Position numbers and translations under genes: made by a program
In this document: piece by piece, positions 13,479-24,900 of the stretch
Layout: every line of letters begins with the position of its first letter
Position numbering within the stretch: the stretch's first letter is position 1
Notes under the pieces: model-generated
Database searches by the model: none
What the model was told of the DNA's origin: nothing
The model's input: the letters and a program-made list of their open reading frames with translations, nothing else
From: Dermatemys mawii
Lineage: Eukaryota; Chordata; Testudines; Dermatemydidae
Length of the DNA stretch: 64,000 nucleotides
NCBI GenBank assembly: GCA_007922305.1
Contig: ML677330.1
Location: forward strand, 1,453,109-1,517,108
Direction: 5' to 3'

Positions 13479-14037
13479 GAACACTTGTAACAAGAAATAA
13501 TTCTATTTACATGTGTTTCTGGCAGGATAAACCTGTCTCTTTTCATTTTTTGAAGGTTAAATGGCTCACCAAGAGCAACTCACACTATTTCACTGGGGAA
13601 AGGTCTCCCTCCTGTGTCACTCTCCACACCATGGAGAGTGGTGACAATTGTGAAGAGCTGAAAACCAAAACTACCACACTGCATTTTATCTGGGTACTAT
13701 TTAAGGTTAGTGAGCATCATTGTAACTGTCTTTCTGCATCTGCTTTAAAATCCTAGCTTTAAATCAGAGTTTAACACTCATTTGATGTCTTGCACAATAT
13801 ATGCAGGATTCAGTGATCATGTTATGTCAACCTTACTACAGCTGGGCTAAAACTGACACCAGAAACTGTTGCTCCTTCCCTCCCCCTGTTATTACCAGTC
13901 AGATCCATGGATGTTAGGAGAAGGGTAGTGCAACATAAAGGGGTTCCCCCAAATGGGCTGTGATCTGCTAGTGTGCATCAAAGCTCCATTTAAACACTAA
14001 TTGTAAAGTTACAATGATATCATTAGAGTTTAAGTTA

Positions 14038-14136
14038 TGGTCTGGATCCTGCATGGGCTTATGCATGTGCTTAACATTGCTTATGTGAGTAGTCTTTTTA
14101 AAGCAAATCATGTGTGTGTTTGCAGGATAAAGGCCA
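14038..14136. repeat. Near-palindromic dispersed repeat
   Basis: Left end GGTCTGGATCCTGCATGG mirrors right end TTTGCAGGATAAAGGCC. The middle has TATGTGAGTAGTC. It belongs to the palindromic family also seen at 21,581, 34,557, 42,206, 49,400 and elsewhere. Confidence 0.65.
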
Positions 14137-16110
14137 TGATTAGCAATGGGCTGCATTGCCTGCCTACTTTATTGGGTATGCAGACAAAGCAGGCACTCCT
14201 TTGCCTATCTTCTTCTTGGTTTTTGGATCACACAGGGGGTTCAGTGGGGACATCTGCGGTAAAACAGCAGTGTTCATGTCCAGAGGCAGAACCATAGGCT
14301 TCTAGGGAGCTTTCATATGAAAATGATTTGAGTGTGGTTAGGTACCTACAGGTTTTGGTGAAAGCCAAGCAGGAGTTTTGTGGCTCCCAGTGAAGCCTAA
14401 AACTGGGACTTAAGTGTCTAATTACCTTTGTGGATATGGGCCTTAGATGCTGTTCACAAAGCAGATAAATCTAGGACATCTTTTTTTTTTTTCTTTTTAA
14501 TTTGAAGAAATATTACTACATAAATACAGTGCTAGCAAAGCCATGTATAACTAACTGTAATGACTTCTACCTGTCACTAGAGGCTGCTCTTAATACACAA
14601 TGATGAAACATTAATAGGAGACAGTTCATTCTGCTTTTTTCCACCACAGGTATAGATTACTTATAATTTACTGAACATATTCTGGTAAGAAGTTAGCAAA
14701 GTTAATTTGTATTTCCAAGGTGAATTTATCTGATTATCTCTACTTATTTCCATTCCTCAAATCAGGTGCTAAACACACATCCATTCAGTCTGTCTGTCTG
14801 TTGTAACTCTTACAAACTCCGATGGGACTATCAGTATCATAGGAAGTGATCCCATTTCCCAGACTAACAGCCACACTTTTCTATAAGGCTCAATATAAAA
14901 TGGATCCTACTGTTCAAAATGCTGTGTAAGTAGTGGCTTCTCTGTTTTATCAGTAGTTGGGTGAGATTTCCTCTAATTTATGGTGAACAACGCATATCTA
15001 CAATCTGTAACAATGCACTCCAATTCTATTACTGAGAACTTAAATATACAAATAAAAGAATTCAATTATTTTGTCATCTCCTTCTTCCATCTTACCCCTG
15101 TGCATCAAATCCCTTCCAAGATCTATTCAGTCCCTTGCAAAATGTTAGCATAGAGAACGCCAGAGAATCACTTCTGTAGCATTGTTGACCGAAAAAAAGA
15201 GTGTGTTTATTTTTCAACTGTGACTATTTGAGATGGTTGCTGCATGTCTCTTTCCTCTGGTAATCTGAATTTTTTTGAGTTAACAACCCAACATGCAACT
15301 AGAAGAAAGGCCTATGTTAGATGTTTCACTCTTATTTTACTTCAATCCCACTGCAAAGTCATGTTGTTGTTGTCTCTGTGTGTCACCCCTGTGTATGGGG
15401 AGGCACAAAGGCATAGCCTCAGTTCCCTGCACTAAGCCTGGCTTTCCCTTGTGGGATCCTGTGCCTGTAGAGGAACTCCTCTGCAGTTTCCCACAGTTCA
15501 TCTCCTCCCTCTCCCCATACCTCGCTCTCGAGCATACTGTCACCATCACTCATTTGACTTAAAATAAAATGAGTTGTTAATAATTTGAAGCACAGACCTG
15601 CACCTCTTGCAATTTACACCAGAACCAATGACTAATCTTAGTGTCTTCAAGACAAGGCCACTTGCAAAATATGCAACCATCTGTAGCTTCTAAGTCTTGT
15701 GTTCCCCTGCCCAGCCAAGCCTGCTGAGAACGTATAACCCACATGTTCCAGAGTTGTGGGGCATTCCAGTTGGGGTGAAACCTGCCCATGGGCAGAACAT
15801 AATATCTTTCTATCCAGGGAGGCTGCTTCACTGGGCTCTCCAGTTCCCTGAGTAAAGTGTGAGAGCAGCTGCCCGCATGAAATACTGGAGAGGAACTCTG
15901 CAGACAGACTGACCTCTTGCCTTGCTTTGAGTGATGCCCATTGTGGAGGAAACTATTCTGATGACTGCCATTGGCTGGAGGGCTAATCAGACTCCTCTGT
16001 GCAAGTGGCAGAGTGGCTTCTAGCCCATGTAGGGGTTCCCTGGCTGCAGGTAACAGTAATATACATAGCTGTAGCATGCCTTCCAAATTGAATTATAACC
16101 CTTCACAAGT
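14137..16110. other. Intergenic, nothing recognised
   Basis: No gene or clear repeat. The 169-codon minus-strand frame at 15,577-16,086 shows no domain, no homologue I recognise and no splice context, and is treated as chance. Confidence 0.4.
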
Positions 16111-16478
16111 AGAGCTGTGTGAATTTTTTTCCAAACAGACTTTTTTTGGGTGAGGGGACACACACACAGTTTTTTGTGAATTTTTGTTGATTTTTGCCAA
16201 ATGATTTTAGTCAAAGCACTTTAAAATTCAGAAAAAATCAAAACATTTCAAGACACTTGCAAAAGTTTCACTTTTTTATGCTGAATGGCTTTTTGTTCAG
16301 AAATTTCCTTTACTTTTATTTGAAAACTTAAAGTATAAATGCTCAAAATTAAAATGCAACATTTTGTTTGACCCAGAACAATTATTTAACTTTTTTTAAA
16401 TTGTTTTCAGTTTGAGCTGAAATTTTGCTCTTTGGGGGGCAGTTGCCAGCAAACAGAAATTGTTGTTCACCCAGCTCT
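16111..16478. mobile_element. AGAGCTG-ended TIR element
   Basis: Left end AGAGCTGTGTGAA and right end (reverse complement) AGAGCTGGGTGAACAA form imperfect terminal inverted repeats around a T/A-rich interior full of TTTTT and CAAAA words. At 368 bp and non-coding it is probably a MITE. A related left end (TAGAGCTGGATGGGCATTTT) occurs at 54,062. Confidence 0.6.
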
Positions 16479-17989
16479 GCTTAAGTGTTTTAAGGAGAAT
16501 TCTGCTGTGAGCTATAAATCCTGTTGTGGGGATGTGATCATGTTTCTCACAGCCCTGAGACCAGTGGACCTTTTCTTGTCTGTCCTGAGCCTGAGATTGT
16601 CCCCAGTGTTATGTTGTAATACCAGCTAGCTATAAAATGCTGTCAGGGGAATCTCTGGCATCCATCTGTGAATAAATGTGTGGTCAATGAAGAAGGGGAA
16701 GGTGATGTAGGGCAGTTTTCTGGGGGCGAGACATTAGCAGCAGCAGTTTGTAGGTTCTACCTGTACACAGGGGTGCTGCCCTTTTGGATATTTCATGGTG
16801 GGCATATTTTGCGAGCCACCCCCCACCACCTCTGCAACTTTTCAGCTAGAAACTAGAACTTCAGTGATGGTTACAGCCTCTTGTGTTTTTTGTTACTTTG
16901 TTTTAAAAATTGGGTGAATTTCAGACATGTATAAAATAAAAATTAGGCTGCAGTAATCCAGGGAGATTTAGGTCAGACCACCTCCCACAGAGGCTCAGAC
17001 ACATCAACAGCAATGTGCTCCTATTCAGTGCTATTTTTAAGGGGGGGAGAAGGGGGAATGTTTTTAAACCTGTATCATATTTTTTTCTATACCAAACTTT
17101 TACCTCTTGGGACAGTTTCTTATCTGTGTGTGTGGATGTAAATCTGGAGAAACTCTAGTGGAGAATGTAAAGTGGGCCCTGTTACAATGTTTCCTGGTTA
17201 AAATATAACTGTAGCTTGGTTAATGTTTCCATAACCCAAAATATACAAAGGCTTTAAAGCCATGACACAAACTTAGGGTGGGATCTTGATGCCTGTATAC
17301 TTAACAGGAATTTTACCATTTATTTCAATAGGGACAGATTTAATCCTTAGTACCTCCAATATATCTAGTTCAACCTGTTGATATCTGTACCAATCACTGG
17401 TTAGTTTCTCCCATTTTACCCTGAGGCCAATTAGCTGTTCTGCTTGCCTCTATCCTAGAATATTGGGTCTATTGCCAGTGAAGTTTTCATTCATGACCTA
17501 TTTTAACACTGGGATCCTCTACTGATGCAGTTTTTACTGCTTTACAGTCCACTTCTCCATTGCCACTTCTGTTTCAGCAACTGACTCAAGAACACTTATA
17601 CAGCTGCAACACCCAGGGCACTGCAGAGGTGCTATTCATTTCTTGTTCTCTTCTTCAGAGTAATATTTCCAGTTGGCCCTTCAGCAAGAGAAAGCATCTT
17701 CATAAGCCTATAATTTCTGCAGCCTTCGGGGCCTGAAGTGTTCTCATTCTGTGAGGACTTGCATCTGTGCTGAATATGAAAATTTCTCAGGCAAGAATAA
17801 GGCGACGCTGAAACAGTCCCAAGTGCCTGGTTCAAACTCTGCAAATGCCAAAGTATACAGTGATGATCACTCCAGGCATTCATTCCTCTTGCTCATGGTA
17901 TGCAATAGTTTTTGTTCTATTGGCAACCCAGAAAATGAACCTGGTGTAATAGGAACAGCAGAGTCCTAAAAAGCTGTATAGAGCTAAAA

Positions 17990-18440
17990 GTCAACCAGTT
18001 CTGTACTCCTTCACTCTATCAGTGGAAATTCCTTCCTCACTGATCAAATGACCAAGGGAAAATTATCTCTTTTTAAAACAGCTCACATTTCTTTGGATTC
18101 AGTGTCAAGTTGTCATTCTTGACCTTATCACAGACTATTTAGAAATGCACCAGTTCCTGACCAAAAGATTTAGCATGTGCCCGATTTGTTATCCATGTAT
18201 GACACAGTCTGAAAGAGGTGCATGCCACAGAGTACATTCTCCATGAACCGTTTAAAGGTTCCAAGAGCACTGTATAATCTAAAGGACATTACTTGAAATT
18301 GCCAGAGCATTTAACCTGCTGTAAAAGCAGCCTTCTTCCTGATTTTTTTTTTTGGATCCATTTCACCCATTGCAGAGCCAATTAAGATCAACATGGAAAC
18401 CAAACTTACCCTATTATGGCACCAAATATATCTGTTTCCC
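17990..18440 (-). pseudogene. Decayed Ty3/Gypsy reverse-transcriptase fragment
   Basis: Short stretches on the minus strand match the Gypsy RT palm order: FKRFMENVL (18,225-18,260), then YMDN where the family has YxDD (about 18,190-18,205), then LTLNPKKCELF (about 18,080-18,110), then a region resembling FLGH. Stops and frameshifts separate them, and the second catalytic Asp is lost. Flanks were not resolved into gag, integrase or LTRs. It is a dead fossil fragment. Confidence 0.65.
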
Positions 18441-18939
18441 ACAAAGGAGAGAAATCCTCTGATTGTAACAGAGTAGCCGGCCCTTTAAATGAAACTGGGC
18501 TCAGCACTCCTCTTTCAGTCCAGGTATGCCCTAGTTTGGTGTAATGAGCAGGGTAGGTCTGCCCTTGAGCATTATAAATGAGAGTTCAGAAAAGGCAATT
18601 CAGAACTCTACAGTCATCAAAGAGAGCTTACAGGGATTGTTTCAAAATGGAGGATCCCCCAGCACTGATGATAGAGCTCAGAGAGGAAGCGGAGCTGAAC
18701 TGAGAGCTTCAGGGAGGGGTCCCACTGAAGGACCGGGTGGGTGGTGAGAGGTCCTGGTTGAGCTGTGGAGCCACAACAGGCTGGTGAAAGCAGAAGCTAG
18801 GAAGCCAGTTGGAGAGTCACCTACAAAGTTCTCCAGGCTGGGGAGCTAAGCATGGCCAGAGATGATTGGAGAGGGAAGATACCTGCTGGTTCTCTGGGGT
18901 TGGACAGTTGGGGACGAATGTACTGTTTGGATTGCTCTT

Positions 18940-18964
18940 GGGGGCGGGGGGGAGGGATTTTGGG
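18940..18964 (+). other. G-quadruplex-capable run
   Basis: Four G-runs of 5, 7, 3 and 3 separated by loops of 1, 1 and 5 nt satisfy the usual G3+N1-7 rule. The surrounding sequence (18,460-18,960) is moderately GC-rich but not a CpG island. Confidence 0.6.
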
Positions 18965-21580
18965 TAAGAAAACCACAAAAAAAGCTATTAGTATACTCTT
19001 AAAGGTACATGAATTTATCTGAAAAATCAAGAAGGAAACTGAGGCTGCCATGGGGGGTGGGTGGCTCCCAATGACCATTTAATTTTCTCATCCACATAAA
19101 ATCTGGCATCCTTCATCCTTTTTCCCAAGCAAAAACTATAGCTGATGCTAAAGGTTCAATTATCTCTTACAGGCTAGTAACGAAATGGCAGGAAAACTCT
19201 TCTCTGTCAGAAAGTGAGTCAGTGAGGTACTTGCTTGAAAAACATGCTTCTCCTAGTGTCGTTCATGGTGTATCTACAAATGCAATGAAACTCTTTCTCT
19301 TGGTTGACTGAGGGAATAAATTCAACCAGAAACACTTGCCAAACCTTTCTGCTGCTGTTTGTATCAATGTCCAATATTGCACTGGATCAAATCTAGTTGC
19401 ACTTTAGAAACTCATCTTCTTTGCCCCCTCACCTTTCTACTAGATGAGCTGCCTCACATTTTCTCATTGTTTTGTTTTAGTAATTAAAACATGAAAATCT
19501 ATATTTTGCAGACAGACTTCACAAACTAACTAGAATGCCTGTCTTGAAGCTAATAGAGCTGAACCATCTTGTAAAACTAATTCTCTTCTCTTTTTGATAG
19601 GTGTGAATACCCACTGCTCAGTATATGAAATGGGCTTCCTTCTGTGGCTGCACCACAGAGGACACGGATTTATTATAGCTCTCAGCTTGAGAGAAAATGG
19701 TTCTTTAACTCATGCTTTTCACAGTAGAGGTCTCTGGTTCAGTCCCATATGAGACCTCACTTATATGATAGCTGACACACCAGGGATTGAACTGAGGACC
19801 TCCAGAGTTAGAAGAACAAGTTGAAGCTAAAATGCTCAGCTCTCAGAGATCTATTACACCACTCACCTTATCTCCTTTCCCTCCGCTACAAAGGGGGAAT
19901 ACACAATACATATTGGCCATTGAGATCAAAAACATTGGGCTAAAAATAGGCAGTGTGACTGGGGGTGGCGGTGGTGCAGCTTATTCCATTGAGAATTACT
20001 ACATTGCAGCATACTAAAGTTAAATCAGCCCACAGGAGAAGAGCCACCATATTTATTTGTTTTATTCACCATACTGACTTGCTTTATTAAATCATAAAAA
20101 TATTTAAAGATACAGACATAAGATGATGGGGATCTAAGACACATGTCCAGACAAGGGCTTCATTATAAATATGAAATAGCTTTTCATATTGTGGGGAAAG
20201 TGAAAGATTTTTCTTCATGGTCTCTGCATATTTTGGTTCTGTACAATTGCTTCACTTTCATTGCTGGGCAAAGGCAAGAGCACTGAAGAAGTCACTTGGC
20301 TCTTTGCCACATTCCTATCACAATTGGAAGCATATAACCGCAGTGAGTTGTAACCATTGTAGGTTAAAATCCTTAAATGTTTGTTGTGGAGTGCTGGCTG
20401 ACGCTTTGCTAGTCAATTCTACGTGAAAGGAATCACTAGAATTCTCTGACCTCATCCTAGGGTGAATTTGGCCTGAAACATGTGGAAGGGGTCAATGGAG
20501 CATGAGGAAGCATCAGTTCTGATTCTCAAATCTTTGAAAGTGAAGAAACTGCTTATTCTCTCACAGCTGGATCCAGATTCTCAGTTGTTCTGCATCCGCT
20601 TTTTGCACCAGCTAAGGTGAAACAAATGGACTGGAGGGGTGGCAAAAGGCAGGAGTACCCCCACAGGGGCCTCCTGTTCCTAGGGTGTTTCTCTATTCCT
20701 GGGGCACAGCCAGATCTGTGCCATCTCTTCAGCAGCCTCTCACATCCTCCTTTCTGCTGGGGGACTTTCCAGGGCAAAAGGAGGTGTGCTTTTACTCCCC
20801 ATTGATTCTGCACTCCTGCAGTGGCCCATTGAAATAGTGGATAAGTTTGGCTAACTCTCAGGTCTACTCAATAGCCTGCACAGGGAGACGAACTGTCCCC
20901 CACGTTGTTCTGGGGTAAAGGAGACACAATCTGTTTTTCCCCATATTCCAGGGCCAGACCTAGCTCCAGCAGAGGGGTGAATTTGCCCCTTCTTGGGCTG
21001 GAGGTCTCAGTGATTGATTGCCATATCTGACATTCTTACAAAGCAGTGGTTGATGTTTTTCAAAAACGCAGTGATGGTCAGCCTTTTATTTCCTAGTTAA
21101 GAGTGAGCATTTTCTAGTTCTTATGGAAAGGAGGTAACAGGTACTCATTTCCTTGTCTAAAACATATAGTGACTTAGGTGCTGGTTACTTTTGACAGGAT
21201 TTAGAGAGAGAAACAAAATATAAAAATTACAGCATCCCAAATAATAAACTTAAACAGTAGGCTGGTTATATTGATTCCCTTGAATACCAATAGTTAAATT
21301 TTTAAAGAATCAATCAAGAAACAAAATTAACTGATATTTTTTTAGTACTAAGAATACAAAGCTAAATCCTACATGATGTGTCTGTTACAAATATAAATAT
21401 ACAACATGTAATTTGAACTGGTTTTTAAAATCTACTTAATTCCCTTGGAATAGACCACCTATAAAATATCCTTGGAAGGGTATCCCTGAGTGTTTTAAGT
21501 ACTCTTAAATGGGTTTCTTTCTACATAAACAAAAGGGTACATTTTTCAAAGCAGGGTGGGTGGTACAAACAGGAGCCCAA
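18965..21580. other. Intergenic; tRNA-SINE-like scrap near 19,776
   Basis: No gene. At about 19,776-19,850 a GGGATTGAACTGAGGACCTC motif resembles a segment at 47,324-47,400 (GGATCGAACCTGGGACCTCT), suggesting two diverged copies of one tRNA-like repeat. The remainder appears unique. The lower end is probably the ENPEP 3' UTR. Confidence 0.35.
21085..21090 (-). terminator. ENPEP: Candidate ENPEP polyadenylation hexamer
   Basis: This is the first canonical AATAAA on the minus strand after the stop codon, about 695 nt downstream. A variant ATTAAA lies at 21,755-21,760, only 25 nt past the stop. Which is used, or whether the 3' UTR runs further, cannot be told without transcripts. Confidence 0.3.
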
Positions 21581-21690
21581 TCTGCAATTGTTTATAACAT
21601 GAGTAACTTTACTCTTACAAGTAGTCTTATTTATCTTACATGAGTAAAGTTATTCAAGTGCATAAGTGTCTGTAAGATTCAAAGACAGCA
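21581..21690. repeat. Near-palindromic dispersed repeat
   Basis: ACATGAGTAACTTTACTC on the left is mirrored by ACATGAGTAAAGTTATTC on the right in inverted sense. It probably sits within or just beyond the ENPEP 3' UTR. Confidence 0.65.
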
Positions 21691-21784
21691 TTTGTAAATG
21701 GATTCCCAAATGTTCATATAAGAAACAATAAGTGCATAAAATGAAGACTATGTTTTTAATTCGTCACAGCTTTGAAGTAAAACA

Positions 21785-21922
21785 TTAAGTTGTTAGCCAT
21801 GCTTCTATCTCTCCCTTGTTTTGTTTTAGCCATTCAATATTGTTCTTTACTGTTTCGAGAGCCTGTTTCCTGGGTGCTTCTCCTGCTCCAGCATCAGGGT
21901 ATTTTTCAAAGAAATTTTCCAT
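21785..21922 (-). CDS. ENPEP: ENPEP exon 20 (terminal coding exon)
   Basis: 138 bp including TAA. It begins [20 protein letters not shown], contains [13 protein letters not shown] and ends EAWLTT. The [11 protein letters not shown] helix is a hallmark of M1 C-termini. The final tail is a few residues shorter than in human ENPEP. The acceptor is TTTTTAAG. Confidence 0.96.
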   Translation of the reverse strand: MENFFEKYPDAGAGEAPRKQALETVKNNIEWLKQNKGEIEAWLTT

Positions 21923-24900
21923 CTTAAAAAGAGAAAACAAAATGAATTCACAGGCAGCAAGTACTCCTGTTGTATTTAACATAAAGTAATTTTTATTCTA
22001 TGTTCTAGAAATCATGGAAAGTTTTTTACTTGAGAAAGGACTTCAGGATTGGACTGGTAGTACTTGAATAATTTTTTTTTTATAGCATTCATAATTGTGC
22101 TAGGCATCTTGGAGAATAACAGGACAAGTTTCTTGCCGAGGAAGATCTTAAACTTAGTGGCTTAAAATGACTATAGGCATCATCTCCATACCTGCCAAAG
22201 CTGAAGGTCAGTGTTGAATGTTTGGGTTATTGATACTATTCGACCAAGATTTCTATCATTGATGGTGTATCTGGAAAAAAAAAGTATTTGATATAAAAAT
22301 AATATTGCTTTTTTTGGAGTGCTTGTTCCTTTATTGTTAAACTCTTTTAGTTTTTTTAGCATCTTGAAATAGATGTTGCCCCAAATTTTTAGGTGTTGCC
22401 AGAAATATTTGAAAAAAAACATATTTTTTTTTTTGTACTATTCTGTAGTTTAAGCTATACCTGGTGAGGTCTCTGATATAAACATATTCAAAGAATAGTG
22501 TCTTCTGCCTGGAATCGAGCCAGCCCTTAAGAGAAATTTCCATTACAACACCCTCACATATTTCTATCCCTTTGTAGAGCTAAAATTGTGTATGGCCAGA
22601 GGACCTATGTAAATGGGCAGGCTTCTTGTGATTCTATGCCCTCATGTGAGTTTCAATTAAATTCCCTTTCTAATGTCCTACTCTACTAGGAGGACTGAAA
22701 GAGCACCTTAGGAATTGGTGTAAATAGACAGGAGCAAAGCTGGAAACTGATTTCACTGTAGATTGCTGTGATTAAAGAGAATATTCTGTATTGGGCCAGA
22801 TTGTGGATTGACTGCTGCAGAGTCCATAGGAGAACACCCCCATAACACTGAGGAATTTGCTACAGTTTTCTCCTGGCATTGGCTCCTAGTGATCTTTTGG
22901 GGACAGAAATATACATTGTAGAATTACTCTTAACTGCTTTATCTATATCTTTTTATTCCTCAAATTCATATTACAATTCTTTACCACATAGATATATGGT
23001 TTTAAAAGTCCAAACCATAATACAGCACACCTCTAGGAAACTGTCATGTATTTTCTCTCTCCTCTTCCTAGAAAAAATATTGGCTTTTTATGAGTAAATA
23101 TTAAAGAAAAAAGCTTCCTGACTGATTCTTCCAGTGCTGTCACAACTTAGTATGGGAGAGGTCACAATTCACTAGGGGTGACCATCAATATGCCTGCAAA
23201 AAACCAAAATGGTACTGTCTATGTGGCGGAAATGACTGGAAATTCTCTTTTGGTGGGATGGGGGAGATGCAAAATCTACCTAGGGCACTGGGCTACAATG
23301 CATTTTTTTTTTCCTGTAGCTGTTGCTCGAGCCTATTGGTGGTTCTAGCAGGTGCAGCCCTTCTACAGCCTTTAGCCTGCAAAGAGCTGAATGTTGTGAA
23401 AGCTTTGGCAGATTAGGGTACTTAGTATCTCACAGGATCAAATATTAATGGCCAGATTCTCAGAAAAACTCGTCTCCCATATCCCAATGGGATTATTCAC
23501 ATGCTTAATGTCAGGCAGGTTTCTAAGTAACTTGCTGAACATGCCCTCATATTTACTCATAAATGAACTAGGGCGTTAAGTGTGCTTCCTTCTGTTATGC
23601 AATGTTTCAAAGATCTGACAGCTAGTTACTTTGTCCAAAAGACAGAGAGGTAACTAATAATCAAACCAACTCCTGCATTGTGCTACTCAGCTCTCAGCAA
23701 GTTTCGATTCAGACTGGAACTTTAGTGTAGGATTTTTAAGTTGGCAGTAACTCTTTTTTTCACTACAGGCTGCAATAATATTTAAAACATTTTCAACTCT
23801 CTCTGTCCAAAGGTTTTGTTTCTTAGAGCCATTTGCTTCCACAGAAATGGGAAAACCCAAGGATATATGCAAGTTTTGTTTCACATTAAGATAAATGGAT
23901 TAATGTGTTCCTGCACCTAATGGGGACTGGGTGGAAAGACGTAAGTAAGGTGAGATAAGAAAATAAAGAGCAGGAGACTTAGAATTAAGTTTAAAATGTT
24001 CAAAGGATGTTAACATACCTGCTGACTAAATATTCCCAGTTGAGCCGTATCCAGTCCCAAGCCATGGTTTTGCCATAGCTGTTATAGGAGATGTATCTCA
24101 AGACAGTGAACACATCTTGACTTTTAATAAGACTGGTGTTGTAAATATATCCTAGATACCTAGGAGAAACCAGATGGGGGAAACAATTAAACAGACTTTC
24201 AAATCTTTCATTAAAGATTGTAGAAAAGTGAGTTCTAAAGAAACTATTGAAGTTGCTGAGACCAACCTAGACCATCTGCAGAAATATTTGTATTTTACTA
24301 CGGAAAATCTAACACTAGAGACTTATTTTTCCTAGACTATTTTAAGGATGAAGTAGGCTGGTCTAAAACGTGATTACCTATTAAGGATAAGATTTTTTTT
24401 TTCCAAAAGTGATAGGCATGTAAACATTGCCTGTGTTTAATTTCTTTTTCAAGATGCCGGGGTTCAAGCAAGAACAATGCAATCTTCCACATATCGCTAC
24501 CTTGTATGCACCACACATGCAAGCTCATGGCTGGCACACTACTGACAGAAGAGGTACTGAAGCTGAGCCCCAGTACAAAGTAAGCTCTGGGCATCTCATT
24601 GAAAATCAGCAGGACTTGGGGCCCAGATCATCAGATATATTCAGGCATCTAGTTCCCATTGATTTCCTAGTTTTAAGGTAAAATTTTCAAATCTTTTCTG
24701 TCCCAGTGAGTGAGGTCAAAGTTCCTCTAATAGTTCACAAGATTTCATCCTATTGAAGGCCTAAAATGCAGTATGTCAGGGTGTAACCTATAGATCCATA
24801 AAATGGCTGGACTCATTGTCGCAGACACATTTAAGGAAAATATTAGGAAGCTACTTCTAGCTATAACATGCAGTAGCAGCTGCAAAGAGGTTCCTCTTCA

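Noticed and set aside
15577..16086. Minus-strand ORF of 169 codons in the 3' flank
   Set aside because: No recognisable domain, no compositional or splice context; open frames of this length occur by chance in 64 kb.
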